The notes below the pieces were generated by a model. The model had not been told where the DNA came from. It was given only the letters and a program-made list of their open reading frames with translations, and searched no databases. A stretch of DNA of 64,000 nucleotides from Nymphaea colorata (Eukaryota > Streptophyta > Magnoliopsida > Nymphaeales > Nymphaeaceae), in contig NC_045147.1 in the NCBI RefSeq assembly GCF_008831285.2, forward strand, positions 2,382,001 to 2,446,000, written 5' to 3'. Below are positions 54,000 to 64,000 of the stretch, one piece after another; the stretch's first letter is position 1, and each line of letters starts with the position of its first letter. A program made the translations under genes and the position numbers.

Positions 54000-56035
54000 A
54001 CCGTGCTTTTATAATCTTTCTCCAGCTGATTGAAACTTGTTTACCTGGCTTGTAACCCCATATGCTCTCTTAGCAGGCACAGGCTAGGTTGATTGACATC
54101 TTGAAGATTGCGAGCACCTGTTCTACCTTCCTTCATATTTGTTTCCAGCTGATGGAATGTACGCCTTTCTTCTCCTCCTAATCCCCCCACAAGAACTCAG
54201 CACACATTTTACCAATTTTCTACCAAATGTCAGGTGGAATCCATAGTGTTAGGCTTCAGTATGATCGGAGAGCTGCAAACACATGTTTAATCAAACATAA
54301 CCGCCCTGCCTGGGAAAGGAGCTTTCTTTTCCAGCCCACTAAGCAATTTCTAACTTTTTAAGAACAATAGGAGCACATTGATTTGCACTGAGAGCATCAA
54401 ACGTGGAGAGGCAAGCCAAGATATGTGGTGGGGAGTGCGCGCCTCTTTCCCAATCGATTTCCCTTTGAGTGGCGTCAACTTTAGCATCATTAAGATTGCA
54501 ACAAAAGATGGAACTCTTTTCCTCATCGATTCTCATTCCAGCTCATACTTCAAATTCTCTCAAACAGACTGAAGTTTTTGAAGTTATTCCTCATAGCTTC
54601 CAAAAAGAAAATTATGTCATCTGCATAAAATGTGGAAAAGGGAATAATAGTAGTGCTTATCAATTTGGGAACCTTAATGCACCGACTTGCATCTGTGCTT
54701 CAACGCTTCTAGTGAATCTTAAGAGTGACGAGGAAAGGATGTGGGGAGAGCGGATCTCCCTGTCGGAGACCTCGAATGGGTTCGAACCAAGCTCCTTCAC
54801 AACCATTGATCAAAAGAACAGATGAGATCGATGTAACAACATTCGTAATCCGATCGACCCATGCTTGACAAAACCCCAAGTGGCCTTCTCAAGGAAATTC
54901 CATTCAACTCTTGCTTAAATTAATTTTGACGCAATCCGGCTTCACTTTCTGCGCTCTATGTGGAAATGATTTCGACTAAGACAGAGTCAGCTTACCCCCA
55001 GTCCGCTTCAAGACAGAGCAGCCGATTTTCAAGTCCCTTTTCTTCCTCAGATCTGCAGCCTACCTCTACCTCTCCTTGGTGGATACTACGAATTTGATCG
55101 AGCACCTTCGAAATTTGGGAGCTCAAATTATTTATGCCGCCTGCATTCCACTCCTTCAGCCCTTTCCTAATCGCATCTATTTTTCCCATCAACTTAAGCA
55201 TAGCACATCTCCTAGGTCGTATCCTCCAACCATCTGAGATGATCTGCTTGCAACTTGGAAGCTCATTCAGTACTGAAAAAAATCCAAAAACTGCACGGCC
55301 AACTGTATAAGAATGGTTTCGGCTAATGTCCAACACCATGGGGCAGTGATTAGAGGTGGACCTAGGAAGAATTTCGACCTTCCTTCTTGACCCAATACTT
55401 GTTATCCATCCAGCAAGTAGACACGAAACTGTGGTCAAGTTTGCTCATCACATTTTCATCACCCAACCTGTTATTTGTCCAAGTGAAGTTACAACAAGGA
55501 TCTGAAATTTCCGTGAGCTCATTGTTGACAATGAACTGTTCAAAGGCCAAACATGCTGCTAGAGCCGGCGGTCTGCCTGTTTTCTACCTCCAACTACGGA
55601 TAGATTTGAAGTCGCCCATGCATATTATAGGGCAGTTCTAGCTGTTAAGATCCTCATTTAGTTGGGAAAATAATCCTGTCTTGCTTCTGAAATCATGCTG
55701 CAGGTAAACTCCAACAATTGCCAGCAACCTGTCGGAACTGAATGTTCTGAAAAGGACTGAAACCCAATAGGTTTAGATTGATGCTGCTTCCAAATGTCAT
55801 CAGCCCATTTTTGCCCAATGACCCTCGGAATTGAGGTTGGACACAGTGTATCAGGTTCCCTGCGATCGTGCAAGTCCCCAACCATGGATGCCCGGGAGTC
55901 GCCCTTTCCTTTCTCTTGTTGGGGAACCCCTCCCTCCGATGCATCCTGCGGGGACATAGAGCTCCCGATCCTTCTACTTAGCAAAAATAAAGCTGTACAA
56001 AAAGAAAGAATGGTGTTGGGGAACCCCTCCTTCAC
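54000..56035 (-). mobile_element. LINE remnant (endonuclease and RT), minus strand
   Basis: On the minus strand, 55362-55550 reads as the end of an L1 endonuclease (NNELTEISDPCCNFTWTNNR, SKLDHSFVS) and 54992-55438 continues (STSNHCPMVLDISRNHSY). Near 54560-54640 the RT motif YADD is readable, and near 54200-54330 the RT thumb words RKLLSQAGRLCLIKHV. It is decayed with frame breaks; the ends are approximate. It may belong to a different subfamily from the intron-14 LINE (YADD instead of FVDD). Confidence 0.82.
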
Positions 56036-56680
56036 CAGTGGAAGTCTTCAGCAAATCTTCCACGGTGGGAACATGGTTGATCGCTTCTCCAGCACCATTC
56101 ATATGCTTCAGTATCTCTCTCCAAGGAGGGTCTACACCCACCTCGAATTGATGTTGCCCCTACCCATCAAATTATTCAATACCATGCAATATGATACCAT
56201 ACTACCATACTATGTTATGTTAATGCATGCAATTGAATGATGACTAATGTTAATTCTACACTATTATACCACATTATACTAGTAAACTATAATATTATAT
56301 TACAATATACTATGTACTACTATATAAGAATTGTTACGATGTGGATATTAATATTATATGTTAATACAATATCATATTATAGTATGCTAACATTATACTG
56401 TGTGCAATACCATCCCGTTGCATATACATATCCATGAAAATAGTTATCACTAAATATTGCTACTTATTATTGATTTAAATTTAAACATTCATATGAAGTG
56501 GCATGATTTGATGTGGAAAGCAACAATTATTTCGAATATGTGGGGAAAGCACAAATTTTGACCAGCTTCTATTCCAGGCGATGGTTAAGGGCCTTTAAGG
56601 CATAAAACCATAGTATGCGAACCAGCAAATGGAGAAAAATCTAGCAATAGGCTCTCATTTACGAAACTGGTTGAGTACAT

Positions 56681-56740
56681 TTTTTTTTCTTTGTGTATTA
56701 CAAGCACCATTTTTTTTTCTTTGTGTATTACAAGCACACT
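56681..56740. repeat. 30 bp tandem duplication
   Basis: The unit ttttttttctttgtgtatta plus caagcaccat is followed by a second copy at 56711, with differences only in the last two bases. Confidence 0.85.
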
Positions 56741-57544
56741 AAGTAATGCATAAACACTAAGCAAGATTCATTGCAGGCATGTAAGTTTTCCCCTCCAAAT
56801 GGATGGCTCTCTAGTTTCCCTGTTGAAACACTACCTTCCAATGGGCACAAATGGTACATCCCCACTTAATCTTTACATATTTTGGGTTTACAATGTTTGT
56901 GACAAGAAATCCTCCCCTCTTTATCTTGTGTTGAATGGCTCACTACTCGTTGGTTGTCATTAAATCCCTTGCCTCGATGTGTTGATTGTGACTCCACGGT
57001 GTGTTCCTACTCTAATTGTAATATTTTGGGCATGTCCATAGCCTCCCTAAAGTAGTAGGTCCACTAATGAGCACCCTGCTCTTAAGAGCAACCTTCAAAC
57101 CCTTTACATATTTCTTGGTCTATGCAGCTTCCACAGTGTATGTAGTAGGGGAATATTTGAGAAGAATTCTAAATTTAGCAGTGTATTCAATAACTGACCT
57201 ATGGGTCCATGCCCAAGACACACATATACTGGTTTATGTACGGGTACAAGTACAGGGACATTGATACGGAGCATGACAGTTTTAAACATTGTAGACACAA
57301 TGATATAGTAAAGCATGTGTGTGTCGTCAAATTTGAACTGTCCGATCCAACATGATAAATAATTACGAAAAAACAAGAAGAAAAAAGTAATGAGTAGTTT
57401 TGTAATCTGATATTATTTTAGACATTTTTTTCTTTATTTTTCTCTCAACCATCTATTTGCTTCAAATGAATGACTTTGGTTAGATGAACGAATGACTTTA
57501 GATAGCTAGAGCTATCGTTCACATCATTCACTATATATATATAT

Positions 57545-57656
57545 ACATATATATATTGTGAAACCATGAAAATCAAACCTACAACAAAATATATATATAT
57601 ACATATATATATTGTGAAACCATGAAAATCAAACCTACAACAAAATATGACACTAT
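57545..57656. repeat. 56 bp tandem duplication
   Basis: acatatatatattgtgaaac and the following catgaaaatcaaacctacaa recur with period 56 (57545 and 57601), identical through caaaatat. Confidence 0.9.
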
Positions 57657-58290
57657 AAATCACGTGTGCTTCTTACAAAAAAGGGTGACGACATGGACAG
57701 GTACCCATGCCTTGCTAATGGCTTTCATGTTTTGCCGTTCTTTTCTTCACCTTTGACTTTCTAGAGTACTATTTTTTCGTTGCCGCTTCTATCTAATGTC
57801 TTCTTAAAATTCACGCCTTCTTCAACCCGAGTACGTCTACGATCCAACTACAATCAATTGAGTTTTTCCACTAAGGAGGAGGAACATGTTGATCATTCAC
57901 GTGTTCACTCCGTCCTCTTAGAACTTGTCATTTTCTTCACCAATGCAGCTTGACTCATCAATGTAACTGATCAAAAGTCCCACCAACGCAGAATAGGCCA
58001 ATCATTTTATTCCAATGACTACCTAAAAGTATGAGAAATGACTTGCCATGTGTTCAAAAGCATTTAGGTAATCCAACAAGTACCTAGATTTGATCAAATT
58101 TTTAATTATTTCATGGGTAATATCCAAATTGTTTTTAAGTTATACGCGCCATTTGTAAATATTATGATTGACCGAGTTTTCTAAAATTATGTCTCTTCTT
58201 TTCGGAAAACTCACGTTGGGTGAAAACAGGGGCCCAAGTTCAAGTCTGTTAGCAAACCCGGTCCATCTGCAAAGCGCGGCAGGGGCAGAG

Positions 58291-58316
58291 TGGGAGAGAG
58301 AGAGAGGGAGAGAGAG
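58291..58316 (+). promoter_or_regulatory. GA-rich tract directly upstream of the start codon
   Basis: An almost pure (GA)n run ending at the ATG of the J-domain gene. GA/CT repeats in 5' leaders are common plant core-promoter or BPC/GAGA-factor sites; function here is inferred from position only. A CT run mirrors it just inside intron 1 (58403-58422). Confidence 0.4.
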
Positions 58317-58402
58317 ATGGGCGAGGCGTCGGAGGACGATTTGCTTCTCAAGAGCTTCTTGGCGGAAGTCAGCGAGGTCGAGAGAGATAACGAGGTTGCC
58401 AG
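58317..58402 (+). CDS. DNAJC8: DNAJC8-type exon 1
   Basis: ATG through NEVA, ending two bases into an Arg codon; donor gtctct lies in a CT run. The next exon supplies the G that completes AGG. Confidence 0.88.
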
Positions 58403-58403
58403 G

Positions 58404-58435
<32 letters not shown>

Positions 58436-60317
58436 GTTTCCTCTATTGATTGAATCCACCTTAGTGGTCCATGAAAGAACTCGATTGGACGAACTCGAGC
58501 GTGGAGAATAATTTGTTGCGTTTTGTTGGTAGAGTTCTTTTTTGGACGGGGGGAGGGGGCATCGCAGTTTACGTTGTTTTAAAGTAACCCGTATCCTCTT
58601 TATGTAATTTGCTGGCCTTCTTCTCCGCTTGCTTTGTGATGTTAAATTTAAACTGGTATATCTGGTTATTCTTTTATCCTATCCAGAATTCCGTTTTGAC
58701 CACCATAGGTCCGTAAAGAAAGGAAGTTCCTGGCAACTCGACTTGCTTATGGAATCGCTCTTGCTATGGTTCGAATTTGGGGTTTTCTTTTCTGATATTT
58801 AGTGAGCAGGTGATCTTTCGTCAATGTTTTCTCTGTGAAAGATGATTAATTCCTAATAATGAAGCCCCTTTCTTCTTTTTGGTTCTGTGGATTGGAAATG
58901 CTCTTCTTTCCAGCTGATTCTCTTTTCTGCTGCATGTGTGAGAAATGGATGATGCGCCTTCATGTTCAAAGTGTCCTAGTGAAACTTATTATGATCCCGG
59001 ATACAAAAAGAGAACTTGATGTTATTCCTTTCCTTCGCTTAAGAGCGCACAAACTGAAGGTTTTGGAGAACGAATGGTAGAGGGGCACACAAACTCACAA
59101 ATCACAGCCTTCGTCCTCAGTGGAAAATCCATTGAAAGTGGGCTGTTGGTCATCTAAATTTTGAAGCTTCTAAAATGTTGTCCAGCCCGTCGATTAAGTT
59201 TAATAGTTCAATTGACTATTCTTGTTAGAACGCTATCAGAACATAAGGCTCATGATTCACCAATACATGACAAGTTGCACTGATGCATGTCAGAAGTTTC
59301 ATGAACAAATGAAAATTGATACTATTTGCACCTCATGTAGTTAAAAGTGCTAGGCGGGCCCTAGATGGTGAACCATGAAAAGGATTAGACATGGCCTAGG
59401 TGACCCAAAAGAAAAGGAAAGAGAAAACTAAAGAAAAGGAGTCACATTATGTTGAGATAAAACAAAAACATATATGAAGCACAATAACTAATATTTAAAA
59501 GATGGAACATAAGATGTCTACTTTTATAACAGTCATAGTAACAGAGCAATAGCAACAGTATGAATATCATATTTTAACGATGTATATGAAAAGCAAACAA
59601 ATATATAGCAATAAGAATAACAGAACATATCAACATAACAATATAAAAGAAGTATTTTGTGGAACTTGCTTACAAATGGTAAATCAATCATTTGTCCTTG
59701 GAATCTAACATTAATCGTCTCATACCTAACTCATTGGTGGACCCGAGAACCTGTTTCCTCTAGCTCCATAATAAAATATTATGTAGACTGGATTAGGGGG
59801 TCAGTCATTTTAAAACTAAGGTTCATTTTGTCTTAAATAATCATTCGTTGCAGATAATCTCTCGATTGATTGTCACAGATTTTCTACTGGGTGCATATTT
59901 AGTGCTTTTCAAAAATCAAACTTTGTTGTCCAAAAAGAGTAAAAGAAATAAAAAAGGTCCCATTTGGTACTATAACCAAGGAGGCATGCTTTTGACTACT
60001 AAGAAGGCTGGAAGCACATGGATTTGAAGTTCAATTTTGTTTTTATAAGTGAAACTGATTCTAAAGTTATTTTTTAAAAAATAGAAAAATTGGCACTTTT
60101 AAGTGAAGCTGATTATAAATTTTCTTTTAAATAGAAAATTTGGCACTTGGAAGCCCATATTGGGATTACCTAAAGTGGTAAACTAAGGTACAAGGACAAG
60201 ATCCATCTAAGTAACACAGCCTTTTGAAAAAGCCGAATCAGTATGGGTGTGGGATTAGGAAATTTGCTTTTTCTTTTTTCTTTTCTTTTGCCAAATCATG
60301 GCTAGATTCATGGCCTG

Positions 60318-60359
<42 letters not shown>

Positions 60360-61757
60360 CATATTTCCATGTTTTTGCATCTGCACCCTCACCCTGCACC
60401 TTTGGGACGTAAGACCCCTTTGACACTTTCGTTATGGATAAGGGTGCTATATCTGAAGCTGTTGGTGGCATCATCTTAGCTATACTATGGATGGGCTTGT
60501 TGCAGAACTATGTTTGTGAAATGTATGAAATACTGCAAGGTTTCTTTCTTGTGTTATGCTTCCTTTTTTAACTTTTGCTCAAACCATATGCACAGTTAAG
60601 CATGTATTGTGCTTGTTTTTTTAACTCTTGTTCAAACCTCTGATGCAGGATACTCTCGTGCTTCAAATTGAATGCATTTGAACATCTTAACCTGCCATTT
60701 GATTCATCTATTGATGATGTAAAGAAGCAATACCGTAAGGTAAAATCTAATGTAGAATGGTCTTTTACTTTTGGCCTATATCTTCTTTCTATATGACGGA
60801 AATTTGTGTTGTTTTAACTGTGTATGTAGCTATCTTTGCTGGTCCATCCCGATAAGTGTAAGCATCCACAAGCAAAGGAGGCATTTGGAGGTTAGAGAAG
60901 TTCATCTTCTATGCTTATGTTTTTTCATAGTAACGTCTGGAAAGAAGCTGCTCAAGTTTGGTGTTTAATAATAAATTTTCATGCCTGCGATGCTATTTGG
61001 TGATGTGCCTAGTATTTGGACTAATGAAAGTTAAAAAAATTTACATTATAGTCGCATGTCATCTAACAAAACCAGTACCATTGGAGAGATGGGATGGGAA
61101 CTAGGAACGAAGAAGACGACTGTATTTGATCTTTACTGTGCATGTGTAATTCTGCAAATGGATGTTTGGCAATCAGTCTGCAACATCATCAGCATTTTTT
61201 ATTAGCAGCTTTCTGATGATATTTATTGGGGAATTTTATGAAAGAACAGTTTTGTTATAGTCTTTTGGCTGCATTTTCTGTAACATTTTGGGACTTGAAT
61301 GGATGTAATGCTTCTAACATTTTGTGGATAGGTTCTGAGTATTTCTTATGTGAAGTATTATGTAGTTATGTACTATGTTTTTTCATTTATATTTGTGCAC
61401 CTGCCCAAAGATCAGACATTTTGCTTTTTAGCATTCAGCCATTCACCCAAAGCACTACACTCTGAAGATAAGAAAGAAGAATAGGTGAAAAGAATGTTGG
61501 AGCACAGTGCAGTTTACTTGTGTAAATGGTTCCAGTTAATGGTACCTGACAAGAACAATGTGTTGTATTCATTTTTGGTAGTTTTGGCTGTCGGCAGAAA
61601 TTGTTTTCTATATTTGTAGATGCAAGATAGATCACATAATGTAATACTTTTTGTAAATTGCACTTTGTGGCTTGTGCAGCATTGGCGAAGGCTCAACAAC
61701 TATTGCTTGATCCACAAGAAAGAGAATACCTGCTTAACCAAGTTACTGCTGCAAAAG
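58317..61757 (+). CDS. DNAJC8: J-domain protein of DNAJC8/Spf31 type, 5' part (four exons; continues past the window)
   Basis: Exons 58317-58402, 60649-60739, 60830-60890 and 61680-61757 join in frame to 105 codons plus one base. The protein starts MGEASEDDLLLKSFLAEV, contains a J domain (about residues 33-100) with the HPD triad at residues 65-67 (LSLLVHPDKCKHPQAKEAFG), and continues ALAKAQQLLLDPQEREYLLN. Plant DNAJC8-like proteins are about 250 aa and have a charged coiled C-terminal half, which is not in this window. Human DNAJC8 and yeast Spf31 associate with spliceosomes, so a role in nuclear splicing-linked chaperoning is inferred. The start is the first ATG after the GA tract and matches the family N-terminus. 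Confidence 0.9.
58403..60648 (+). other. DNAJC8-type intron 1 (2246 bp)
   Basis: GT-AG. It holds CT and GT microsatellites at the donor end, a GTGCTAGGCGGGCCCTAG word at 59348 related to the 36912-37017 repeat, and a (TA)n tract at 60319-60355. No gene is recognised. Confidence 0.85.
60319..60355. repeat. (TA)n microsatellite
   Basis: 37 bases of alternating T and A. Confidence 0.92.
60649..60739 (+). CDS. DNAJC8: DNAJC8-type exon 2
   Basis: Acceptor atgcag, donor gtaaaa. Encodes ILSCFKLNAFEHLNLPFDSS and ends QYRK. Confidence 0.92.
60830..60890 (+). CDS. DNAJC8: DNAJC8-type exon 3 (HPD)
   Basis: Acceptor atgtag, donor gttaga. Encodes LSLLVHPDKCKHPQAKEAFG with the J-domain HPD triad. Confidence 0.92.
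60891..61679 (+). other. DNAJC8-type intron 3 (789 bp)
   Basis: GT-AG; no recognisable content. Confidence 0.85.
61680..61757 (+). CDS. DNAJC8: DNAJC8-type exon 4
   Basis: Acceptor gtgcag, donor gtgtgc. Encodes ALAKAQQLLLDPQEREYLLN and ends QVTAAK plus one base. Confidence 0.9.
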
Positions 61758-62132
61758 GTGTGCCAGAATTTACTGATAGCTATTCACTTCTTTTACTATT
61801 CTTCATAGCAGTTGTATCTTGGTATGCTTTGCAACAATTTTGGGTTTGAGATTGTTGGTTGAGTTATGAAAAGTTGTTTGAACGTACTCATGGAGCTATC
61901 TTTTCTTGATAATTTCTGCTCTTGTTTAGCTTGTTCTACCATGGAAAAGCTGTAGAGTTAATTGTTGAAGAAGTGGATGTGTTTATGCATGTCACCATTG
62001 ACATTACAGGGCATTTAAAAATAGTTTGTGGGTGTTAGTTTTCTTTATAACTTCTGCTCATATTTTACTTTTTCTACTATGGAAATCCTTAGTGTTAGTT
62101 GTCGAAGAAGTCAACATGTTTATGCATGTAAG

Positions 62133-62895
62133 CAATGTTATCCGTATCGTACGATACGTATCGTATAGGTCAAGAAAACCTATACGATACGCTGTTTAAA
62201 GACGATACGCGTCTGTATCGTACATGTATCGCACGATACGTGCGATACGGGGGCCGTATCGTACGATACGGGCGATACACCCCCGTATCGTACGATACGG
62301 GTTAAAACACAAAATTTTTTATTTTTTAAAGTTTAAATACTCCTCCCTCTCTCTCTTCTTGTATTTAAAGACTCCAAGAGACGTAGGAGGGAGAGATTTT
62401 GCACATTTTCATAAAAAATAACCAAGGATTCATCGACTTGGAAAATATTATCGTTAAATCATGAAAGATGGTAAGTTGATAACTATATGTTTTGAACTTA
62501 TAAAATTGTGATGTAATATAAGTCCTAAAACTCAAAGTCCTAAGACTCTAAGTCTTAAGATTCTATAAAATTTTCAAGTTTAAAATTGTGATGGATGCTT
62601 ATTATGTTATTTTGAATATCTAATTTATAGTTTTTGAATGCGTTGTTGACACACATGAATGTTCCTTATGTATGATGATCTTTTTTATATTTGAATATAT
62701 TTTTCTTGATTTCTGATTTTTTGTTTATTTTTTCAGATTTTTAATAATTTTTATCTATTTTTTCTGATTTTTAAATATTTTTTAAAATTAAAAAATTAAT
62801 TTTACGATACGCTACGCTACGTTTACGATACGTTACGATACAACGTATAGGTCAGCCCGACCGATACGCGATACGCTACGCCTTTTATAACATTG
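62133..62895 (+). mobile_element. hAT-like non-autonomous element with CGTATCG arrays, copy 2 (763 bp)
   Basis: Perfect 8 bp target-site duplications CATGTAAG (62125-62132 and 62896-62903) flank perfect 9 bp terminal inverted repeats CAATGTTAT / ATAACATTG. The left end carries about 160 bp of CGTATCGTACGATACG palindromes and the right end about 90 bp of related words. The interior is AT-rich and noncoding. Its length matches copy 1 within one base, and its right end in reverse complement aligns with the left end of copy 1 (gccgtatcggtctggct versus cgcgtatcggtcgggct). Confidence 0.9.
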
Positions 62896-63659
62896 CATGT
62901 AAGTGTAACTGATGCCTCGAATAGGACTGTATATTAGAGGTTAAGCCAGTAGGGCTGATTCATAGCACAATTTAACTTGATCTTTTTATTTTATGTAAAG
63001 CTGTTCTGTTTGCTTTTTCATTTCCTCTTGCAGGGATATGGAAGAAAACAATTTGAAAAAAAATGACTGATAAGCTTAGGATGAAGGAATTGACAAGGAA
63101 AAGGTTTTTGAATTGTCATAGGCCATGGACGCGATGTACTTTTCTTCTCTTCAATATAACCACTTGGCCACATCTGGATGATGTACTGAATCCTACAAAC
63201 ATTGATCAATATATTTGACATGTATGAGATAGATTTAACACTATATTTTTAATTTCCATTAAGTCAATTTTGCTCATTTCTGTACTGAGTGTCTTAAAGT
63301 TCCTTTAAAGTTGAGTGTCTCTTTTGTCTCCTAAATTATTGGCATAAAATTTTGGTGGCAGTGCTAATGTGTGGTAGGAAGTTAATTATCCTAAGATAGA
63401 CAATAACATGACTAGTATTCAGTTGGAAAATGAAAAAAAAAAGAGACCGAAAATGAGAAGAACCAGCCAAATACGAGACAGGCCATATACTGCAAATGTC
63501 TCATCCTTTCCCTTGAGCTGAAAAATTTTGCAAGATAGAAGGTCATCTAATTTCCTAAAAAATGCTGCTATAAAGTGTCTGGAGCCTCTAGCCATGCAAT
63601 GGAAATTGAGATTGTAACTGGGCAGATCATTAAGGTGTCCTATAAGGGGACAAAATAAT

Positions 63660-63915
63660 ATATTATTCTTGATAGATTGTGGGTTTCGGGTCCGGATCCA
63701 TACCCGACCCGCCTTGTAGCCCGTTTTGGGCTCTACTTAAGTCATGTAACCCTAATCCTTAAGAGTTAATGATAATCTTAAGAGAGAGAGAGTCTGGCTG
63801 CTAGTGGGCACCAACTCCTCCTCATTCGTGGTTTTTTCTCCCTCGTGTCGAGGGTTTTCCACGTTACATCGTGATCATTGCTTCTCTTCCTCTTCTTCTT
63901 GTTCGTATCTCTACA
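63660..63915 (+). repeat. 5' LTR of a copia element running off the window (left limit approximate)
   Basis: The segment ends ctctaca directly before a canonical primer-binding site. Its start is uncertain; tgatagattgtgggtttcgg near 63670 is a possible TG start, but the other LTR lies outside the window so it cannot be checked. Confidence 0.65.
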
Positions 63916-63928
63916 TGGTATCAGAGCC
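63916..63928 (+). other. Copia primer-binding site (tRNA-iMet)
   Basis: TGGTATCAGAGCC, the same sequence as at 44420-44432 (minus strand). The following 70 bases are the start of the element's internal region. Confidence 0.85.
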
Positions 63929-64000
63929 GTGAAGTTCCGGCGTTTCTGGTTGTCTTTTGCCCGTGTTAGAGGAGTATCGCCCGGCACTGTTCATCGTCTT

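Larger units (their letters stand above)
56036..58316. other. AT-rich intergenic DNA upstream of the DNAJC8-type gene
   Basis: No gene recognised. It contains a 30 bp tandem duplication (56681-56740), very AT-rich DNA at 56160-56440, a 56 bp tandem duplication (57545-57656) and the GA-rich leader of the next gene. Confidence 0.6.
61758..64000 (+). other. DNAJC8-type intron 4, visible part
   Basis: Starts with gtgtgc; its acceptor is not in the window. It holds the second hAT-like copy (62133-62895) and the left end of a copia element at the window edge. 62900-63640 has nothing recognisable. Confidence 0.75.

Noticed and set aside
58211-58459. Minus-strand ORF over the GA and CT tracts
   Set aside because: Low-complexity Ser/Leu/Arg-rich translation of microsatellites, overlapping the real exon 1.
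63034-63070. Possible exon 5 of the DNAJC8-type gene after cttgcag
   Set aside because: The reading in the required phase does not resemble the family sequence that follows VTAAK and quickly meets a stop.

Overview
The window is nuclear DNA from a flowering plant. It holds one very large, complete gene and the 5' part of a second, both on the + strand, in a background full of transposable elements. The evidence for a plant nuclear genome is GT-AG introns of 70 bp to nearly 10 kb, the plant-type VIRILIZER protein sequence, and plant Ty1/copia, Ty3/gypsy, L1-type LINE and hAT-like elements with typical primer-binding sites and target-site duplications. I cannot name the species. The combination of very long TE-filled introns with conserved genes would fit an early-diverging angiosperm or magnoliid, but that is a weak guess.

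Region by region: 1-5207 is intergenic (a GC-richer repeat-like stretch, a microsatellite-associated MITE-like repeat, an array of ~85 bp tandem repeats, then the VIR upstream region). 5208-52349 is the gene for the VIRILIZER homologue (VIR), a subunit of the nuclear m6A mRNA methyltransferase complex. I could follow it through 28 coding exons (6759 nt, 2252 codons plus stop), and every exon junction keeps the reading frame. About 40.4 kb of the 47.1 kb span is intron. Intron 14 carries a sense-oriented, decayed LINE bounded by a 17 bp target-site duplication. Intron 22 starts with GC instead of GT and carries a complete LTR element (gypsy-like end, unidentified middle) with a 5 bp duplication. 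Intron 23 carries an antisense copia remnant. Intron 24 carries a nearly full-length antisense copia element with two ~98% identical LTRs, and a 764 bp hAT-like element. 52350-58316 is intergenic (a second MITE-like copy and an antisense LINE remnant). 58317 to beyond the right edge is the gene for a DNAJC8/Spf31-type J-domain protein, of which four exons (105 codons plus one base) are visible. Its intron 4 carries a second 763 bp copy of the hAT-like family and, at the window edge, an LTR followed by a primer-binding site for a copia element that runs off the window.

Both host genes act in nuclear RNA processing: VIR in co-transcriptional m6A deposition, and DNAJC8-type proteins in spliceosome-associated chaperoning. 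Nothing in the sequence shows that they are co-regulated. The most interesting structures are the matched pair of hAT-like elements whose ends are packed with CGTATCG/CGATACG palindromes, the GC-AG intron, and the LTR element with an unidentified interior. I found no rRNA or tRNA genes and no CRISPR array.
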